Below, one piece after another: positions 43,009-52,932 of a stretch of DNA of 64,000 nt. How positions within the stretch are numbered: position 1 is the first letter of the stretch; each line of letters starts with the position of its first letter. This stretch comes from Pedobacter arcticus A12 (GTDB lineage Bacteria > Bacteroidota > Bacteroidia > Sphingobacteriales > Sphingobacteriaceae). The position numbers and the translations under genes were made by a program. The notes under the pieces are model-generated. The model saw nothing but the letters and a program-made list of their open reading frames with translations, was not told where the DNA came from and searched no databases. The stretch spans positions 1-64,000 of the forward strand of contig NZ_JH947127.1 in NCBI RefSeq assembly GCF_000302595.1. The letters are read 5' to 3'.

Positions 43009-44187
43009 TTAAACCAATAAAGAACGTGAAATTCCGAGCTCTAAACCTCTTAGTTCTGCCAGGCCACGCAACCTTCCAATACCAGAATAACCCGGGTTGG
43101 TTTTTTTATTTAAATCATCTAACATTTGATGACCATGATCTGGACGCATTGGAATATTTACCTTGCGTTCTTGCATCAGTAAAACAACTTCTTTCACAAC
43201 CGCAAACATATCAACGTTTCCTTCTAAGTGATTGTCTTCGTAAAAATCGCCTAATTCGTTTCTTCTGGTGCTTCTTAAATGCAAAAAGTTAATCCGCTCA
43301 CCAAATTGCTTAACCATAGCTGGCAAGTTATTATCTGCCCGCACACCAAAAGAACCTGTACAGAAACATAATCCGTTATTTAAAGATGGTACTTCTTTTA
43401 TCAGATAGCTGATATCAGCGGCAGTACTCACTACTCTGGGTAAACCCAAAATGGCATAAGGAGGGTCGTCTGGATGGATTACCATTTGTAGGCCATTTGC
43501 TTCGGCAACCGGAACTACTTCTTTTAAGAAAGCAACTAGGTTTTTACGGAGTTGATCCGCATCAATATCTGCGTAAGGATCTAAGGCTTCCTGAAACTTC
43601 TCAATGGTAAAGCTTTCCTCGCTTCCGGGCAAACCTGCAATAATATTGCGTTGCAGTGTTTGTTTCTCAACAGCATTCATTTCTTCGAAACGGACTTTTG
43701 CTCTTGAAACCTCCTCTGCATTGTAATCTTGTGCCGCATTTTTCCTTTTCAGGATAAACAGATCAAATGCAACAAAGGCAGCTTTCTCAAACTTTAGCGC
43801 TTTAGAACCATCTTGTACTGTAAACTCAAGATCGGTACGTGTCCAGTCTAAAACCGGCATAAAATTATACGTTACCACGTAAATTCCACAGCTAGCCAGG
43901 TTAATTATACTTTGCTTATAGTTTTGGATGTGAAGTTCAAAATTTCCAGTACGTGTTTTAATAGCCTCAGAAACTGGAACACTTTCAACCACATTCCAAA
44001 TTAAGCCAGCATCGGCAATAAGTTGTTGACGCTCCTTAATATCGGCAACAGTCCAGATTTGTCCGTTAGGGATTTGATGTAAAGCCGAAACAACACCTTT
44101 ACAACCTGCCTGCAATATATCGCTTAGTTTTACAGGGTCTTTTGGACCGTACCAACGCATGGTTGGCATCATTTGATAATTACTCAT
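43009..44187 (-). CDS. uxuA: Mannonate dehydratase
   Basis: A 392-residue UxuA, which dehydrates D-mannonate to 2-keto-3-deoxygluconate in hexuronate breakdown. The family start [16 protein letters not shown], the [11 protein letters not shown]-type segment, and [13 protein letters not shown] (about 98-110) are standard. Metal ligands lie in MVIHPDDPP (about 260), [10 protein letters not shown] and [11 protein letters not shown], with RPDHGHQM near the end. It sits after the SDR mannonate reductase gene and before the symporter gene, the three acting on one pathway. A period-7 repeat separates it from the SDR gene. Confidence 0.95.
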   Translation of the reverse strand: MSNYQMMPTMRWYGPKDPVKLSDILQAGCKGVVSALHQIPNGQIWTVADIKERQQLIADAGLIWNVVESVPVSEAIKTRTGNFELHIQNYKQSIINLASCGIYVVTYNFMPVLDWTRTDLEFTVQDGSKALKFEKAAFVAFDLFILKRKNAAQDYNAEEVSRAKVRFEEMNAVEKQTLQRNIIAGLPGSEESFTIEKFQEALDPYADIDADQLRKNLVAFLKEVVPVAEANGLQMVIHPDDPPYAILGLPRVVSTAADISYLIKEVPSLNNGLCFCTGSFGVRADNNLPAMVKQFGERINFLHLRSTRRNELGDFYEDNHLEGNVDMFAVVKEVVLLMQERKVNIPMRPDHGHQMLDDLNKKTNPGYSGIGRLRGLAELRGLELGISRSLLV

Positions 44188-44264
44188 TTTTATTTTAAGG
44201 AATGAATTTTGAATGAATGAAAAAGCTTATTGAGTTTATTAGTTCATTAGTCTTAAGCAAATCA

Positions 44265-44313
44265 ATCTTGATACTTGATACTCATATCTTGATACTCTAT
44301 ACTACTTGATACT
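44265..44313. repeat. Period-7 array between the SDR and uxuA genes
   Basis: Six or seven heptamers of varied sequence (for example ATCTTGA, TACTTGA, TACTCAT) run in register from 44265 to about 44313, 7 bp short of the SDR stop codon at 44320. Confidence 0.7.
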
Positions 44314-44319
44314 TAAAAA

Positions 44320-45141
44320 CTAAACCCCGCTGAAAACAGCAAAACCACCGTCGACATTAACTACACTACCGGTTACAAATTTAGAGGCATCGCTTAATAA
44401 CCAAATTAAAGCACCTTCTAATTCTTGCGGTGTACCAAATCTACTAAATGGCGTTTGTTTAACTACTAAATTACCTCTGTCTGTATATGTCCCGTCTTCT
44501 TTGGTCAATAAAGTTCTGTTTTGTTCTGTTAAAAAGAACCCTGGTGCAATCGCATTCATACGCATTTTATCACCATACCTATTCGCCATTTCAACAGCAA
44601 ACCATTTGGTATAGCCATCAATAGCACATTTTGCAACAGTATATCCTAATACTTTGGTAATAGAACGTTGTGAGGCCATTGAGGAAATATTTACAATGCT
44701 ACCTCCCCCATTTTTCGCTATTTCTTCACCAAAAATCTGTGTTGGCAAAATAGTTCCGAAAAGGTTAAGGTTCATAACTTTGGTTAAAGCATCAATATCT
44801 AAAGTAAAAACCGATGCACTTGGATCAACAACAGCACCTGGCATATTGCCTCCAGCACCATTTACTAACCCATCTATCTTACCAAAAGCCGTCAAAATCT
44901 CTTCTTTTGCTTTGGTTAACGAAGCTTCGTCCAAAACATCAGCAATCACTGCCAGTGCTTTGCCACCTTTATCATTGATTTCTTTTGCTCTTAATTCTGC
45001 AGTTTCTTTATTTCTACCTAAAATGGCTACACTTGCGCCAGCAGCGGAAATCGCTTTCACAAAAGATTCTCCTAAGACACCTGTACCACCAGTAACCACA
45101 ATCACCTTTCCTGAAAGATCAAACAGGTTTACATTTTCCAT
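44320..45141 (-). CDS. SDR family reductase, likely fructuronate/mannonate oxidoreductase
   Basis: A 273-residue classical short-chain dehydrogenase. The cofactor loop is TGGTGVLG (17-24), the catalytic serine is S154 in NISSMA, and the YxxxK pair is Y167/K171 (YTVAK). VNGAGGNMPG replaces the usual NNAG. The company of uxuA and a sugar symporter marks it as the SDR-type D-mannonate oxidoreductase reducing D-fructuronate, taking the place of UxuB. It is the first gene of the unit. No regulator gene or clear operator is seen upstream. Confidence 0.88.
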   Translation of the reverse strand: MENVNLFDLSGKVIVVTGGTGVLGESFVKAISAAGASVAILGRNKETAELRAKEINDKGGKALAVIADVLDEASLTKAKEEILTAFGKIDGLVNGAGGNMPGAVVDPSASVFTLDIDALTKVMNLNLFGTILPTQIFGEEIAKNGGGSIVNISSMASQRSITKVLGYTVAKCAIDGYTKWFAVEMANRYGDKMRMNAIAPGFFLTEQNRTLLTKEDGTYTDRGNLVVKQTPFSRFGTPQELEGALIWLLSDASKFVTGSVVNVDGGFAVFSGV

Positions 45142-45278
45142 ATCGTTTTTTATTAATTATAAAATTGGTTGTAATGACCCTAAAATTGGCGAAAATAAAT
45201 GTTACTACCCGCTTTTTTACTTCATAAAACTACGCAACCGTTCCCAATACCTAAAAACTAAAAGTTTTATCATAAAAA

Positions 45279-45308
45279 TGCCCCCAATAGTTCGAAACTT
45301 TGGGGGCA
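45279..45308 (-). terminator. Rho-independent terminator of the S8 protease gene
   Basis: A 9-bp stem (TGCCCCCAA with TTGGGGGCA) lies 27 bp past the stop of the protease gene on the minus strand, with an A-tract to its left. Confidence 0.82.
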
Positions 45309-45334
45309 CTTCAAAAGACGAAAATCGTCCTCAA

Positions 45335-46939
45335 CTATTGATAATTAGCCACAGTTCCGTTAACCAAACTAGCTGCCATTTTTATTGCATTATAAGCATT
45401 TACTACACCGCCACTAATACTTAAATCAGAAAAATTAATTTGCGCTGCTTTATTATCAACCATCAAATCAACCGAATGATTTATTTTAACACTAGAATCC
45501 ATAATAATCTTTTTCACCTGCGTTGCAGTTAAACTTGGGTAATAGCTGCGGATTAAAGCGGCAATACCACTAACCACTGGCGATGCCATACTGGTACCAT
45601 TTAAACTTTCGTATTTTGAACCTGGTACCGTTGAATAAATTTCGACACCTGGTGCAAAAACATCAACTGTTGTTTTCCCATAATTGGAGAAACTGGCTTT
45701 TAAGCTTTCATTATTTTTTGGACCAGATGCGCCAACTTCTAACCATGACGAAGCAATACCGCTATTACCTTCGTAATTTCTGTTTGGAAAATTATTATCG
45801 ATATCAAGATTTTTATTGTCGTTACCGGCTGCATGTACCAACAAAACATCTTTAGAAACTGCATATTTTACGGCATCATCCACTATTTTCTTGTCATCTG
45901 AATATGATTTGCCAAAACTCATATTAATAACCTTTGCGCCTTGATCTACAGCATATCTAATTGCATTTGCTACGTCCTTATCACGTTCATCACCGTTAGG
46001 CACCATACGTACACCTAATATCTTTACATTATTAGCTACGCCATTGATCCCTATTCTGTTTTTACGATCAGCGGCAATTATTCCTGCAACATGAGTTCCA
46101 TGTAATGCATCCGGACCGGTAACATGGTTATTTCCGTAAAAAGCAGTGTTATCATTGATCCCTAACGCTGTTCTGGGCGAATAATTTAGGTTTAGGTGAT
46201 AGTTTAGTTTTTCGTAATAATAATTATAGGCTTTGTCAATTTCATTGGCTTTAAACGTGGAGTAGTCTATGCTTTCGTCCTCTAGCGTTTCTAAAACTGC
46301 TTTTCTAGTAAATGCTTCTGCTGGGTCTGTTGTTTTATATTTTGTAAATCCACTAATGTTAAGCGAATCTTTATTCATTTTACTTTCCATCTGATCTAGC
46401 GTTTTTTTAAACCCCGCTACACCAATGAATGTACGATTGGCAGTTTCGTACTGTTTAATATAATCATCCTGCATTAAAAGCAACTTTTTGTATTCGGGAT
46501 TACTTACTTTTTCGGCGCTATCTAAATTACTTTCAGCAAATTTGCGCTTTAACTTTCTAATCTGTCGTACCAGTTCTAAGGTCTCAAAATCTACGTCTTG
46601 TGTAGCATTTCCTAAAAAGTTCCAGCCATTAACATCATCTATGTAACCGTTATGGTCATCATCCTTACCGTTAAGTTTCTCTTTTTTACTCTTATAGATT
46701 ACTCGCTTTAAATCTTTATGGCTTATCTCCACACCACCATCTAACACCGCTACAATTACAGGTTCTGATTTTTTGCCTTTTAGTAACTCGGCATAAGCTT
46801 TCTCTACGCTAACACCCATTACCGAATCTTTGGCATAATCTAGGTTTTGCCAGTTTCGATTTTCTTGCGCAAAAACTCCGGCAGTAATGGAGAAAATAAA
46901 AAGGAACGATAATAAAAATTTTGATTTGCAGAAATTCAT
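45335..46939 (-). CDS. Secreted S8 (subtilisin-like) serine protease
   Basis: A 534-residue subtilase. A signal peptide (about 1-25, ending VFAQ) directs export. The catalytic triad is D67 (VAVLDGGV), H280 (HGTHVAG) and S450 (NGTSMASP). More than 200 residues lie between D and H, where subtilisin has about 30; this inserted region holds EF-like DDDHNGYIDDVNGW (Ca2+ type) and a long helical part. The protein lacks an obvious type IX secretion C-terminal domain, so it may remain periplasmic or be anchored otherwise. It is monocistronic. Confidence 0.93.
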   Translation of the reverse strand: MNFCKSKFLLSFLFIFSITAGVFAQENRNWQNLDYAKDSVMGVSVEKAYAELLKGKKSEPVIVAVLDGGVEISHKDLKRVIYKSKKEKLNGKDDDHNGYIDDVNGWNFLGNATQDVDFETLELVRQIRKLKRKFAESNLDSAEKVSNPEYKKLLLMQDDYIKQYETANRTFIGVAGFKKTLDQMESKMNKDSLNISGFTKYKTTDPAEAFTRKAVLETLEDESIDYSTFKANEIDKAYNYYYEKLNYHLNLNYSPRTALGINDNTAFYGNNHVTGPDALHGTHVAGIIAADRKNRIGINGVANNVKILGVRMVPNGDERDKDVANAIRYAVDQGAKVINMSFGKSYSDDKKIVDDAVKYAVSKDVLLVHAAGNDNKNLDIDNNFPNRNYEGNSGIASSWLEVGASGPKNNESLKASFSNYGKTTVDVFAPGVEIYSTVPGSKYESLNGTSMASPVVSGIAALIRSYYPSLTATQVKKIIMDSSVKINHSVDLMVDNKAAQINFSDLSISGGVVNAYNAIKMAASLVNGTVANYQ

Positions 46940-47096
46940 AAAATTAGTTGATGTTATTAATTGACTATAAACCTCAAAAGTTTAAGTTTATTTTGATTAA
47001 AGAAAATAATGCACACTATTTTTACAAAAAAAGGTTAAACACAAATTATCAACGATAATCCGCATTTAACCTTTAAGCTATACTAGTATAAAAAAA

Positions 47097-48713
47097 TTAT
47101 ACGAACACTCTCTTTATCGCAGCCATATATCGGACCATTTCTGCTTTAACTTTTGGAGACAATAATATCAACCCAATCATGTTAGGGAAAACCATGGCTA
47201 AAATCATCGCATCGGAGAACTTAATTACCGAGTCCAATGTTGCGGCCGCACCAATTACCACAAATATTAAGAAAAGAATTTTATAAGTAATATCAGATGT
47301 TTTAGACTTACCAAAAAGGTATTTCCAAGCTTGCAAACCATAGTAAGACCAAGAAATCATGGTGCTGAATGCAAATAGTACAATGGCAACGGTTAATACG
47401 TAAGAAAAATGTGGAATTACAGCATCAAAAGCTAAAGTAGTTAAATCTACGCCACCCACAGATTGACCTGTAGATTTTAAAACCACATTTCCGGTTGCAT
47501 CTGTTAAGCCGTAAGCAAAAGCACCATCTTTGTTAAATAGGATAATTACCAGCGCTGTCATGGTGCAAATAACCACAGTATCAATAAAAGGTTCTAATAA
47601 CGACACTACTCCTTCACTCGCTGGGTAGCGTGTTCTCACAGCCGCATGCGCAATAGATGCTGAACCAACACCAGCTTCGTTAGAAAAGGCTGCTCTACGG
47701 AACCCTGTAATCAATACCCCTAAAAAGCCCCCTAAACCAGCTGACGGAGAAAAAGCTTCAGAAATGATTAACCTAAATGCTTCGCCGATATAGCTAAAAT
47801 GTGCAAATATGATGATCAAACAAGCCAACATGTAAAGACCTGCCATAAAAGGCACCAAGCGTTCGGTCCAAACGGCAATTCTTTTAATACCACCAATGAT
47901 TACAACAGCAACTACACCTGCAATAATTAACCCTAGCAAACTTTTGATAAAACCACCTTCCAAATTGAAAGTAGAGGTAATCTGTGCAACGGCTTGGTTT
48001 GATTGAAATGCATTACCGCCACCAAAAGAAGCACCTACGCATAATACAGCAAACAAAACAGCCAACATTTTACCAAAAGCACTCATTTTAAGTTCTTTCA
48101 GCCCTTTTGCTAAATAATACATCGGGCCACCGTGTACTGTCCCATCTGGGTCAACATCTCGATATTTTACACCTAAAGTACATTCAACAAACTTTGAGGA
48201 CATCCCAAGTAGACCTGCTATAATTAGCCAAAAAGTTGCTCCCGGCCCACCAACCGCAATTGCAACAGCAACACCAGCTATATTACCTAAACCAACTGTA
48301 CCGGAAACGGCCGCAGTTAAAGCTTGGAAATGACTTACTTCACCATGTCGTTGTTCTTCTTCGGACATTGGAAGGGGCTGATCACTATCTGGATGGGCTT
48401 TAATACTCTCATTCCCTTCAACAAAATCATATTTTCCCTGTACTACTTTAATAGCCATTGGAAATCTACGGATGTTAACAAAAGAAAAATAAAAGGTAAA
48501 AAAAACGGCGCCACCAATTAAAACCACAAGAACAATTGGTACACTTAAATCTTTTGTAAGTGGAATTGAAGTAAAAACAAAGGCTTCCCAAGTATCTGCA
48601 ACAGGCGCAAATGCTTTGTTTATTTTATCGTCAAGGCCTTCAGCGGCGAAAATTGTAGTAGAAGATGTTAATAATGTGAGGAGCGCAAAAAGTTTAAATA
48701 AGCTTTTTTTCAT
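47097..48713 (-). CDS. Alanine/glycine:cation symporter (AGCS family)
   Basis: A 538-residue inner-membrane Na+/alanine or glycine symporter with about eleven helices. The N-terminus has a cleavable-looking signal (LLTSSTTIFAAEG) found in the Bacteroidota branch. Family motifs: SHFQALTAAVSGTVGLGNIAG (about 128-148), then GPGATFWLI, KFVECTLG and GFRRAAFSNEAGVGSASIAH (about 350-369). It stands alone with no near regulator. Substrate assignment is by family only. Confidence 0.9.
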   Translation of the reverse strand: MKKSLFKLFALLTLLTSSTTIFAAEGLDDKINKAFAPVADTWEAFVFTSIPLTKDLSVPIVLVVLIGGAVFFTFYFSFVNIRRFPMAIKVVQGKYDFVEGNESIKAHPDSDQPLPMSEEEQRHGEVSHFQALTAAVSGTVGLGNIAGVAVAIAVGGPGATFWLIIAGLLGMSSKFVECTLGVKYRDVDPDGTVHGGPMYYLAKGLKELKMSAFGKMLAVLFAVLCVGASFGGGNAFQSNQAVAQITSTFNLEGGFIKSLLGLIIAGVVAVVIIGGIKRIAVWTERLVPFMAGLYMLACLIIIFAHFSYIGEAFRLIISEAFSPSAGLGGFLGVLITGFRRAAFSNEAGVGSASIAHAAVRTRYPASEGVVSLLEPFIDTVVICTMTALVIILFNKDGAFAYGLTDATGNVVLKSTGQSVGGVDLTTLAFDAVIPHFSYVLTVAIVLFAFSTMISWSYYGLQAWKYLFGKSKTSDITYKILFLIFVVIGAAATLDSVIKFSDAMILAMVFPNMIGLILLSPKVKAEMVRYMAAIKRVFV

Positions 48714-48903
48714 CTAGTAAATTTTAGGTTTAAGATTGTTAAGGTATTTAGAAAAAAATGAAATCGCAATTTTTTATTGCCTAATTCAATTTTTTATCAA
48801 TAAAAAAACAACTTCACTACCCAATAAAACATACCTAGTTGACATGGCTAGCTGAGGAATGCAACCCAACCAATTATCCAGAGTTTAATTACGCTATAAG
48901 CTT

Positions 48904-49752
48904 TTATTTAGCCGATTTTGGGCTTTCATCAGTTAACACTTCAAACAGCATTTCCGGATAATCTGTAGTGATATAGTCTACACCTTCTTTAATAAAGTAA
49001 TCCATATCTTCTTTCTTGTTTACGGTCCAAACATTTACCGAAAGTCCCAATTTATGTGAATTTCCAATCCAAGTATCATTTTCTTTATATACGGACATAC
49101 GGTAATCAATGCCTGTTAGGTTATCAGATTTAATCTGTTGTGGAGCCTTTGCATCGCCTCTTGGCCCTACGTAAGACACGCGAGCATTTGGCATTAGTTC
49201 TTTTATCTTTTTTAAAGCATCGTAATCAAAAGAAATAAATTCCACCATGCTATTTTTATCATATTTCTTTACCAACTGAACAGCTAATTCTGCTGCCTTT
49301 AAAGTCCGGATCTTACTTATTTCCGAAGCTTTTAATTCATATATTAATTTAGTATGATTTTGCTTTAAGCCCTCTATAAAATATTCTTCAGCAGTTGGAA
49401 TAGATTCTCCGTTAGGGTGCGCTTTACTTAACAATTGCTTGTAAGTGGACCTTTCCACATCCAAACCGTAAAAGGTTTGATCATGATTTACTACTAAAAC
49501 ATCGTCTGCAGTTAAATGTACATCAAATTCAGACCCTCTACATCCTAAATTAATTGCTTCTTTTAAAGATGCTATCGAATTTTCAGGAAGATTCTTCGCT
49601 TTCCATGCACCACGATGGGCAATTACTGGGTTCGCCACAACACTACTATTTTCTTTTTTCACCGACTGCTTTTTTTGAGCACATCCTACACAAAAACCAA
49701 GAATGGCTAGCGATGTTATTAAACCTAACGCTTTTCTACTAATTTTCAACAT
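48904..49752 (-). CDS. Glycerophosphodiester phosphodiesterase, lipoprotein
   Basis: A 282-residue GDPD-family enzyme that cleaves glycerophosphodiesters to glycerol 3-phosphate and an alcohol. The N-terminal signal ends in a lipobox (ILGFCVGCAQ), so it is a membrane-attached periplasmic lipoprotein. The TIM-barrel catalytic residues are in VIAHRGAW (about 42-49), LPENSIASLKEAI, and EFDVHLTADDVLVVNHD (about 77-93). ITTDYPE near the end is typical. Single gene. Confidence 0.92.
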   Translation of the reverse strand: MLKISRKALGLITSLAILGFCVGCAQKKQSVKKENSSVVANPVIAHRGAWKAKNLPENSIASLKEAINLGCRGSEFDVHLTADDVLVVNHDQTFYGLDVERSTYKQLLSKAHPNGESIPTAEEYFIEGLKQNHTKLIYELKASEISKIRTLKAAELAVQLVKKYDKNSMVEFISFDYDALKKIKELMPNARVSYVGPRGDAKAPQQIKSDNLTGIDYRMSVYKENDTWIGNSHKLGLSVNVWTVNKKEDMDYFIKEGVDYITTDYPEMLFEVLTDESPKSAK

Positions 49753-49872
49753 CTGATAAAGCTATTGTTTTTTTTCAAAATGTTTCTTTTTTTTTACTCT
49801 AAAATCTTATTTAACAACAAAAGAAAAGATTAACAAACACATAAACTTACTAAACCTTTTGGATAAAAGTGT

Positions 49873-50694
49873 TTAAACCGCAACCGCTCCCTTAATATGC
49901 GGATGTGGATCATAACCTACCAACTCAAAATCCTCAAATTTAAACCCAAAAATATCTTTTACTGCGGGGTTTATTTTCATGGTAGGCAAGGCTCTTGGTT
50001 CCCTGGTCAGTTGCAGTTCCGATTGTGTAATGTGATTATTGTACAGATGAGCATCGCCCAAAGTATGTACAAAATCGCCCACCTCTAAATCACAGACCTG
50101 AGCTACCATCATAGTTAGCAAAGCATACGAAGCAATATTGAAAGGTACACCCAAAAATATATCTGCACTACGTTGGTAAAGTTGGCAACTCAATTTACCT
50201 TTCTCTTCTCCTTTAGTAGAATCTGGCGGTGCAACGTAAAACTGGAAAAAACTATGACAAGGTGGTAAAGCCATATTTTCAATTTCGGCAACATTCCAAG
50301 CAGAAACAATAATTCTACGGCTATCGGGGTTATTTTTTATCTGATTGATGATATTTGTAATCTGATCGATATGTTTTCCATCTGGGGTTGGCCAAGAACG
50401 CCACTGCGACCCATAAACCGGGCCCAAATTTCCATCTTCATCTGCCCATTCGTCCCAAATTTTTACGCCGTTTTCTTTTAAATATTTAATATTTGTATCG
50501 CCACTCAAAAACCAGATCAGCTCGTGTATAATAGATTTTAAATGTAGCTTTTTGGTAGTTATCATCGGGAAACCCTCAGCTAAATTAAATCGCATCTGAT
50601 GTCCAAATACACTTAACGTTCCGGTTCCGGTTCTATCATGTTTTTGGGTGCCATCTGTCAACACATGTCTCATTAAATCTAAATACTGCTTCAT
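49873..50694 (-). CDS. thyA: Thymidylate synthase
   Basis: A 273-residue ThyA converting dUMP to dTMP with methylene-tetrahydrofolate. The catalytic cysteine is C146 in [10 protein letters not shown]21-type phosphate-binding [12 protein letters not shown] is at 20-31; [11 protein letters not shown] (91-101) and GDAHLYNNH follow. The C-terminus ends GAVAV. Slightly longer than E. coli ThyA (264) through a small insertion at [10 protein letters not shown]. It is divergent from ispE, the two sharing a short control region. Confidence 0.96.
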   Translation of the reverse strand: MKQYLDLMRHVLTDGTQKHDRTGTGTLSVFGHQMRFNLAEGFPMITTKKLHLKSIIHELIWFLSGDTNIKYLKENGVKIWDEWADEDGNLGPVYGSQWRSWPTPDGKHIDQITNIINQIKNNPDSRRIIVSAWNVAEIENMALPPCHSFFQFYVAPPDSTKGEEKGKLSCQLYQRSADIFLGVPFNIASYALLTMMVAQVCDLEVGDFVHTLGDAHLYNNHITQSELQLTREPRALPTMKINPAVKDIFGFKFEDFELVGYDPHPHIKGAVAV

Positions 50695-50728
50695 TGATTT
50701 GGGTTTTAACCTACAAATTAAATTAATC

Positions 50729-50736
50729 TATATTTG
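50729..50736 (+). promoter_or_regulatory. Candidate -7 box for ispE
   Basis: TATATTTG is a perfect TAnnTTTG match, 42 bp before the ispE ATG in the thyA-ispE divergent region. The nearest TTTG (50698-50701) is too far for a standard gap (27 bp). Confidence 0.4.
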
Positions 50737-50778
50737 CTATCCTATTAATATATAAAAAAGACACTGATATTATAATAG

Positions 50779-51582
50779 ATGATCACTTTTCCCTCGGCAA
50801 AAATCAATATTGGCTTAAACATAACCAGCAGACGGACAGACGGCTACCATAATTTAGAAACCGTATTTTATCCGATAAAAATAAAAGATGCTTTAGAGGT
50901 GATTGAAGGTCCAGCAATGAGTTTTGAAACTTCTGGCATCGAAATACCGGGCCATGCGAATGAGAATCTGTGTTTACAGGCTTATGATTTAATGCGTGGA
51001 GATTTTGACCTGCCTAATATCAATATCCATTTACATAAAAACATTCCTATTGGTGCTGGTTTAGGTGGCGGTTCTGCCGATGCCGCGTTTTTTATAAAAC
51101 TCATTAATCAAAAATTTGATTTAGGTTTAAGTAAAGAAGTAATACAAAATTATTGCAGAAAGCTTGGTGCAGATTGCGCTTTTTTTATAGCTAACAAACC
51201 GGTTTTTGCTTTTGGCAAAGGAGACGAATTTGAAAACATCAATTTAGATTTAGATAAATACTTTATTGCTTTGATAATGCCACCCGTATACGTATCAACT
51301 GGCGAGGCTTACCGAGGCGTACAACCAAAAACGCCATCGCAAAGCTTAAAAGAGCTTATCAAGCTACCTATTGAACAATGGCAAGGGAAAATCACCAACG
51401 ATTTTGAAAACCATATTTTAAAAAACCATCCAACTATTAGGGGCGTAAAAGCATCTTTGTTAGAAGCAGGTGCGCTATTTGCGTTAATGAGCGGTAGTGG
51501 AGCTTCCGTTTACGGGATATTTAAAGACATTACAGATTTAAGCAGTTTAGAAAAAAACAACCTCGTTTTTAGTGGGATTTGA
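50779..51582 (+). CDS. ispE: 4-diphosphocytidyl-2-C-methyl-D-erythritol kinase
   Basis: A 267-residue GHMP kinase of the non-mevalonate isoprenoid pathway. It starts MITFPSAKINIGLNI with the substrate-binding lysine and RRTDGYHNLETVF; the ATP loop is PIGAGLGGGSADAA (90-103); SGSGASVYGIF near the C-terminus is motif 3. It overlaps the following glycosyltransferase gene by 4 bp (ATGA), so both are co-translated. Length is normal. Confidence 0.95.
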   Translation: MITFPSAKINIGLNITSRRTDGYHNLETVFYPIKIKDALEVIEGPAMSFETSGIEIPGHANENLCLQAYDLMRGDFDLPNINIHLHKNIPIGAGLGGGSADAAFFIKLINQKFDLGLSKEVIQNYCRKLGADCAFFIANKPVFAFGKGDEFENINLDLDKYFIALIMPPVYVSTGEAYRGVQPKTPSQSLKELIKLPIEQWQGKITNDFENHILKNHPTIRGVKASLLEAGALFALMSGSGASVYGIFKDITDLSSLEKNNLVFSGI

Positions 51583-52826
51583 TGATACAAGCACAAGCTA
51601 AACTCTTAATTATCGGTTCGGTTTGGCCCGAACCCAATTCTTCTGCAGCCGGAATTCGCATGCTACAGCTTATAGAAGTATTTTCGGCACATCATTACCA
51701 AATCACTTTTGCAAGCGCAACAGCCGATAGCGAGTTCGCGGTGAATTTGGCAGATTATGGTGTAGAAAAGGTAAACATAAAGCTCAATCACCACAGTTTT
51801 GATGACTTTATTAGCGAATTAAATCCTACGATTGTGCTGTTCGACAGGTTTATAACGGAAGAACAATACGGTTGGCGAGTAAGCGAAAATTGTCCGCATG
51901 CATTAAAAGTTTTAGATACCGAAGACCTGCATTGCTTAAGAGCTGCTAGACACAAAGCTTGGAAGTTAAATCAGACTTTCAACATTAGATTCTTACTAAA
52001 AGAAGATATAGCTAAACGTGAAATAGCTAGTGTTTTAAGGTGTGATTTATCTTTGATGATCTCTACTTTTGAAATGGAAGTTTTAAGCACTGTATTTAAT
52101 ACAGATTCTTCATTATTGCTTTACTTACCGTTTATGTTAAACGGGATTTCCAACGCAGAGACACAGCATTTACCTTCTTTTGAGGAGCGCACAAATTTCA
52201 TCAGCATTGGCAATTTTTTACATGAACCCAATTGGCAGTCGGTACTAAATTTAAAAAACCATATTTGGCCACTCATCAGAAAAGCCTTGCCAAAAGCAGA
52301 ACTTCATGTTTATGGCGCTTATCCGTCGGCTAAAGTGTTACAGCTAAACAATCCAAAAGATGGCTTTTTAATTAAGGGTAGAGCAGTAGATGTTGCTTCT
52401 GTTATGCAAACTGCTAAGGTATGTCTTGCTCCTCTTTTATTTGGTGCAGGTTTAAAAGGCAAATTGATTGATGCCATGCAAAACGGTGCGCCAAATATCA
52501 CAACTGCTATTGGTGCAGAAGGCATGCATCAAAACTTAGCTTGGAGCGGTATTATTGCAGAAGGCGCAGAGAGTTTTGCAAACGCTGCTGTTTCACTCTA
52601 TAACGAGAAGCAAACTTGGTTGAATGCTCAAAAAAATGGTTTCGAAATCATTAATCAGGTTTATCCGAAAGTGAAATATGCAAATCTGCTAATGAATACG
52701 ATTAACCAACTTTTAAAAAACCTGGAACTACATCGCCAACAAAATTTTTACGGTGCAATGCTACAGCACCACACCTTAGCCAGCACCAAATACCTGGCAA
52801 AATGGATACAAGAGAAGAACAAATAA
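51579..52826 (+). CDS. Glycosyltransferase (GT-B, family 4-like)
   Basis: A 415-residue GT-B glycosyltransferase of unclear specificity. The N-terminal domain begins LLIIGSVWPEPNSSAAGIRM, with VLDTEDLHCLRAARH in the middle; the C-terminal donor domain has ISIGNFLHEPN, LHVYGAYPS and FGAGLKGKLIDAM, in place of the usual FEGFG. It follows ispE with a 4-bp overlap. I recall this pairing in related genomes but see no metabolic link, except that isoprenoid carriers serve glycan assembly. Cytosolic or peripheral. Confidence 0.78.
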   Translation: MMIQAQAKLLIIGSVWPEPNSSAAGIRMLQLIEVFSAHHYQITFASATADSEFAVNLADYGVEKVNIKLNHHSFDDFISELNPTIVLFDRFITEEQYGWRVSENCPHALKVLDTEDLHCLRAARHKAWKLNQTFNIRFLLKEDIAKREIASVLRCDLSLMISTFEMEVLSTVFNTDSSLLLYLPFMLNGISNAETQHLPSFEERTNFISIGNFLHEPNWQSVLNLKNHIWPLIRKALPKAELHVYGAYPSAKVLQLNNPKDGFLIKGRAVDVASVMQTAKVCLAPLLFGAGLKGKLIDAMQNGAPNITTAIGAEGMHQNLAWSGIIAEGAESFANAAVSLYNEKQTWLNAQKNGFEIINQVYPKVKYANLLMNTINQLLKNLELHRQQNFYGAMLQHHTLASTKYLAKWIQEKNK

Positions 52827-52932
52827 GATAAAAGCCCAAAGCCAACCTCATCTCTTAAAAATGCAAATATTTCGCTCAAATCTGGACTGATAATTGTTTA
52901 ACCACCAAAAAACCAAAATCAGTTTAATATAT

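Noticed and set aside
44654-45424. 256-codon frame on the plus strand
   Set aside because: It is antisense to the SDR gene, whose motifs are complete, and runs through the S8 protease terminator.
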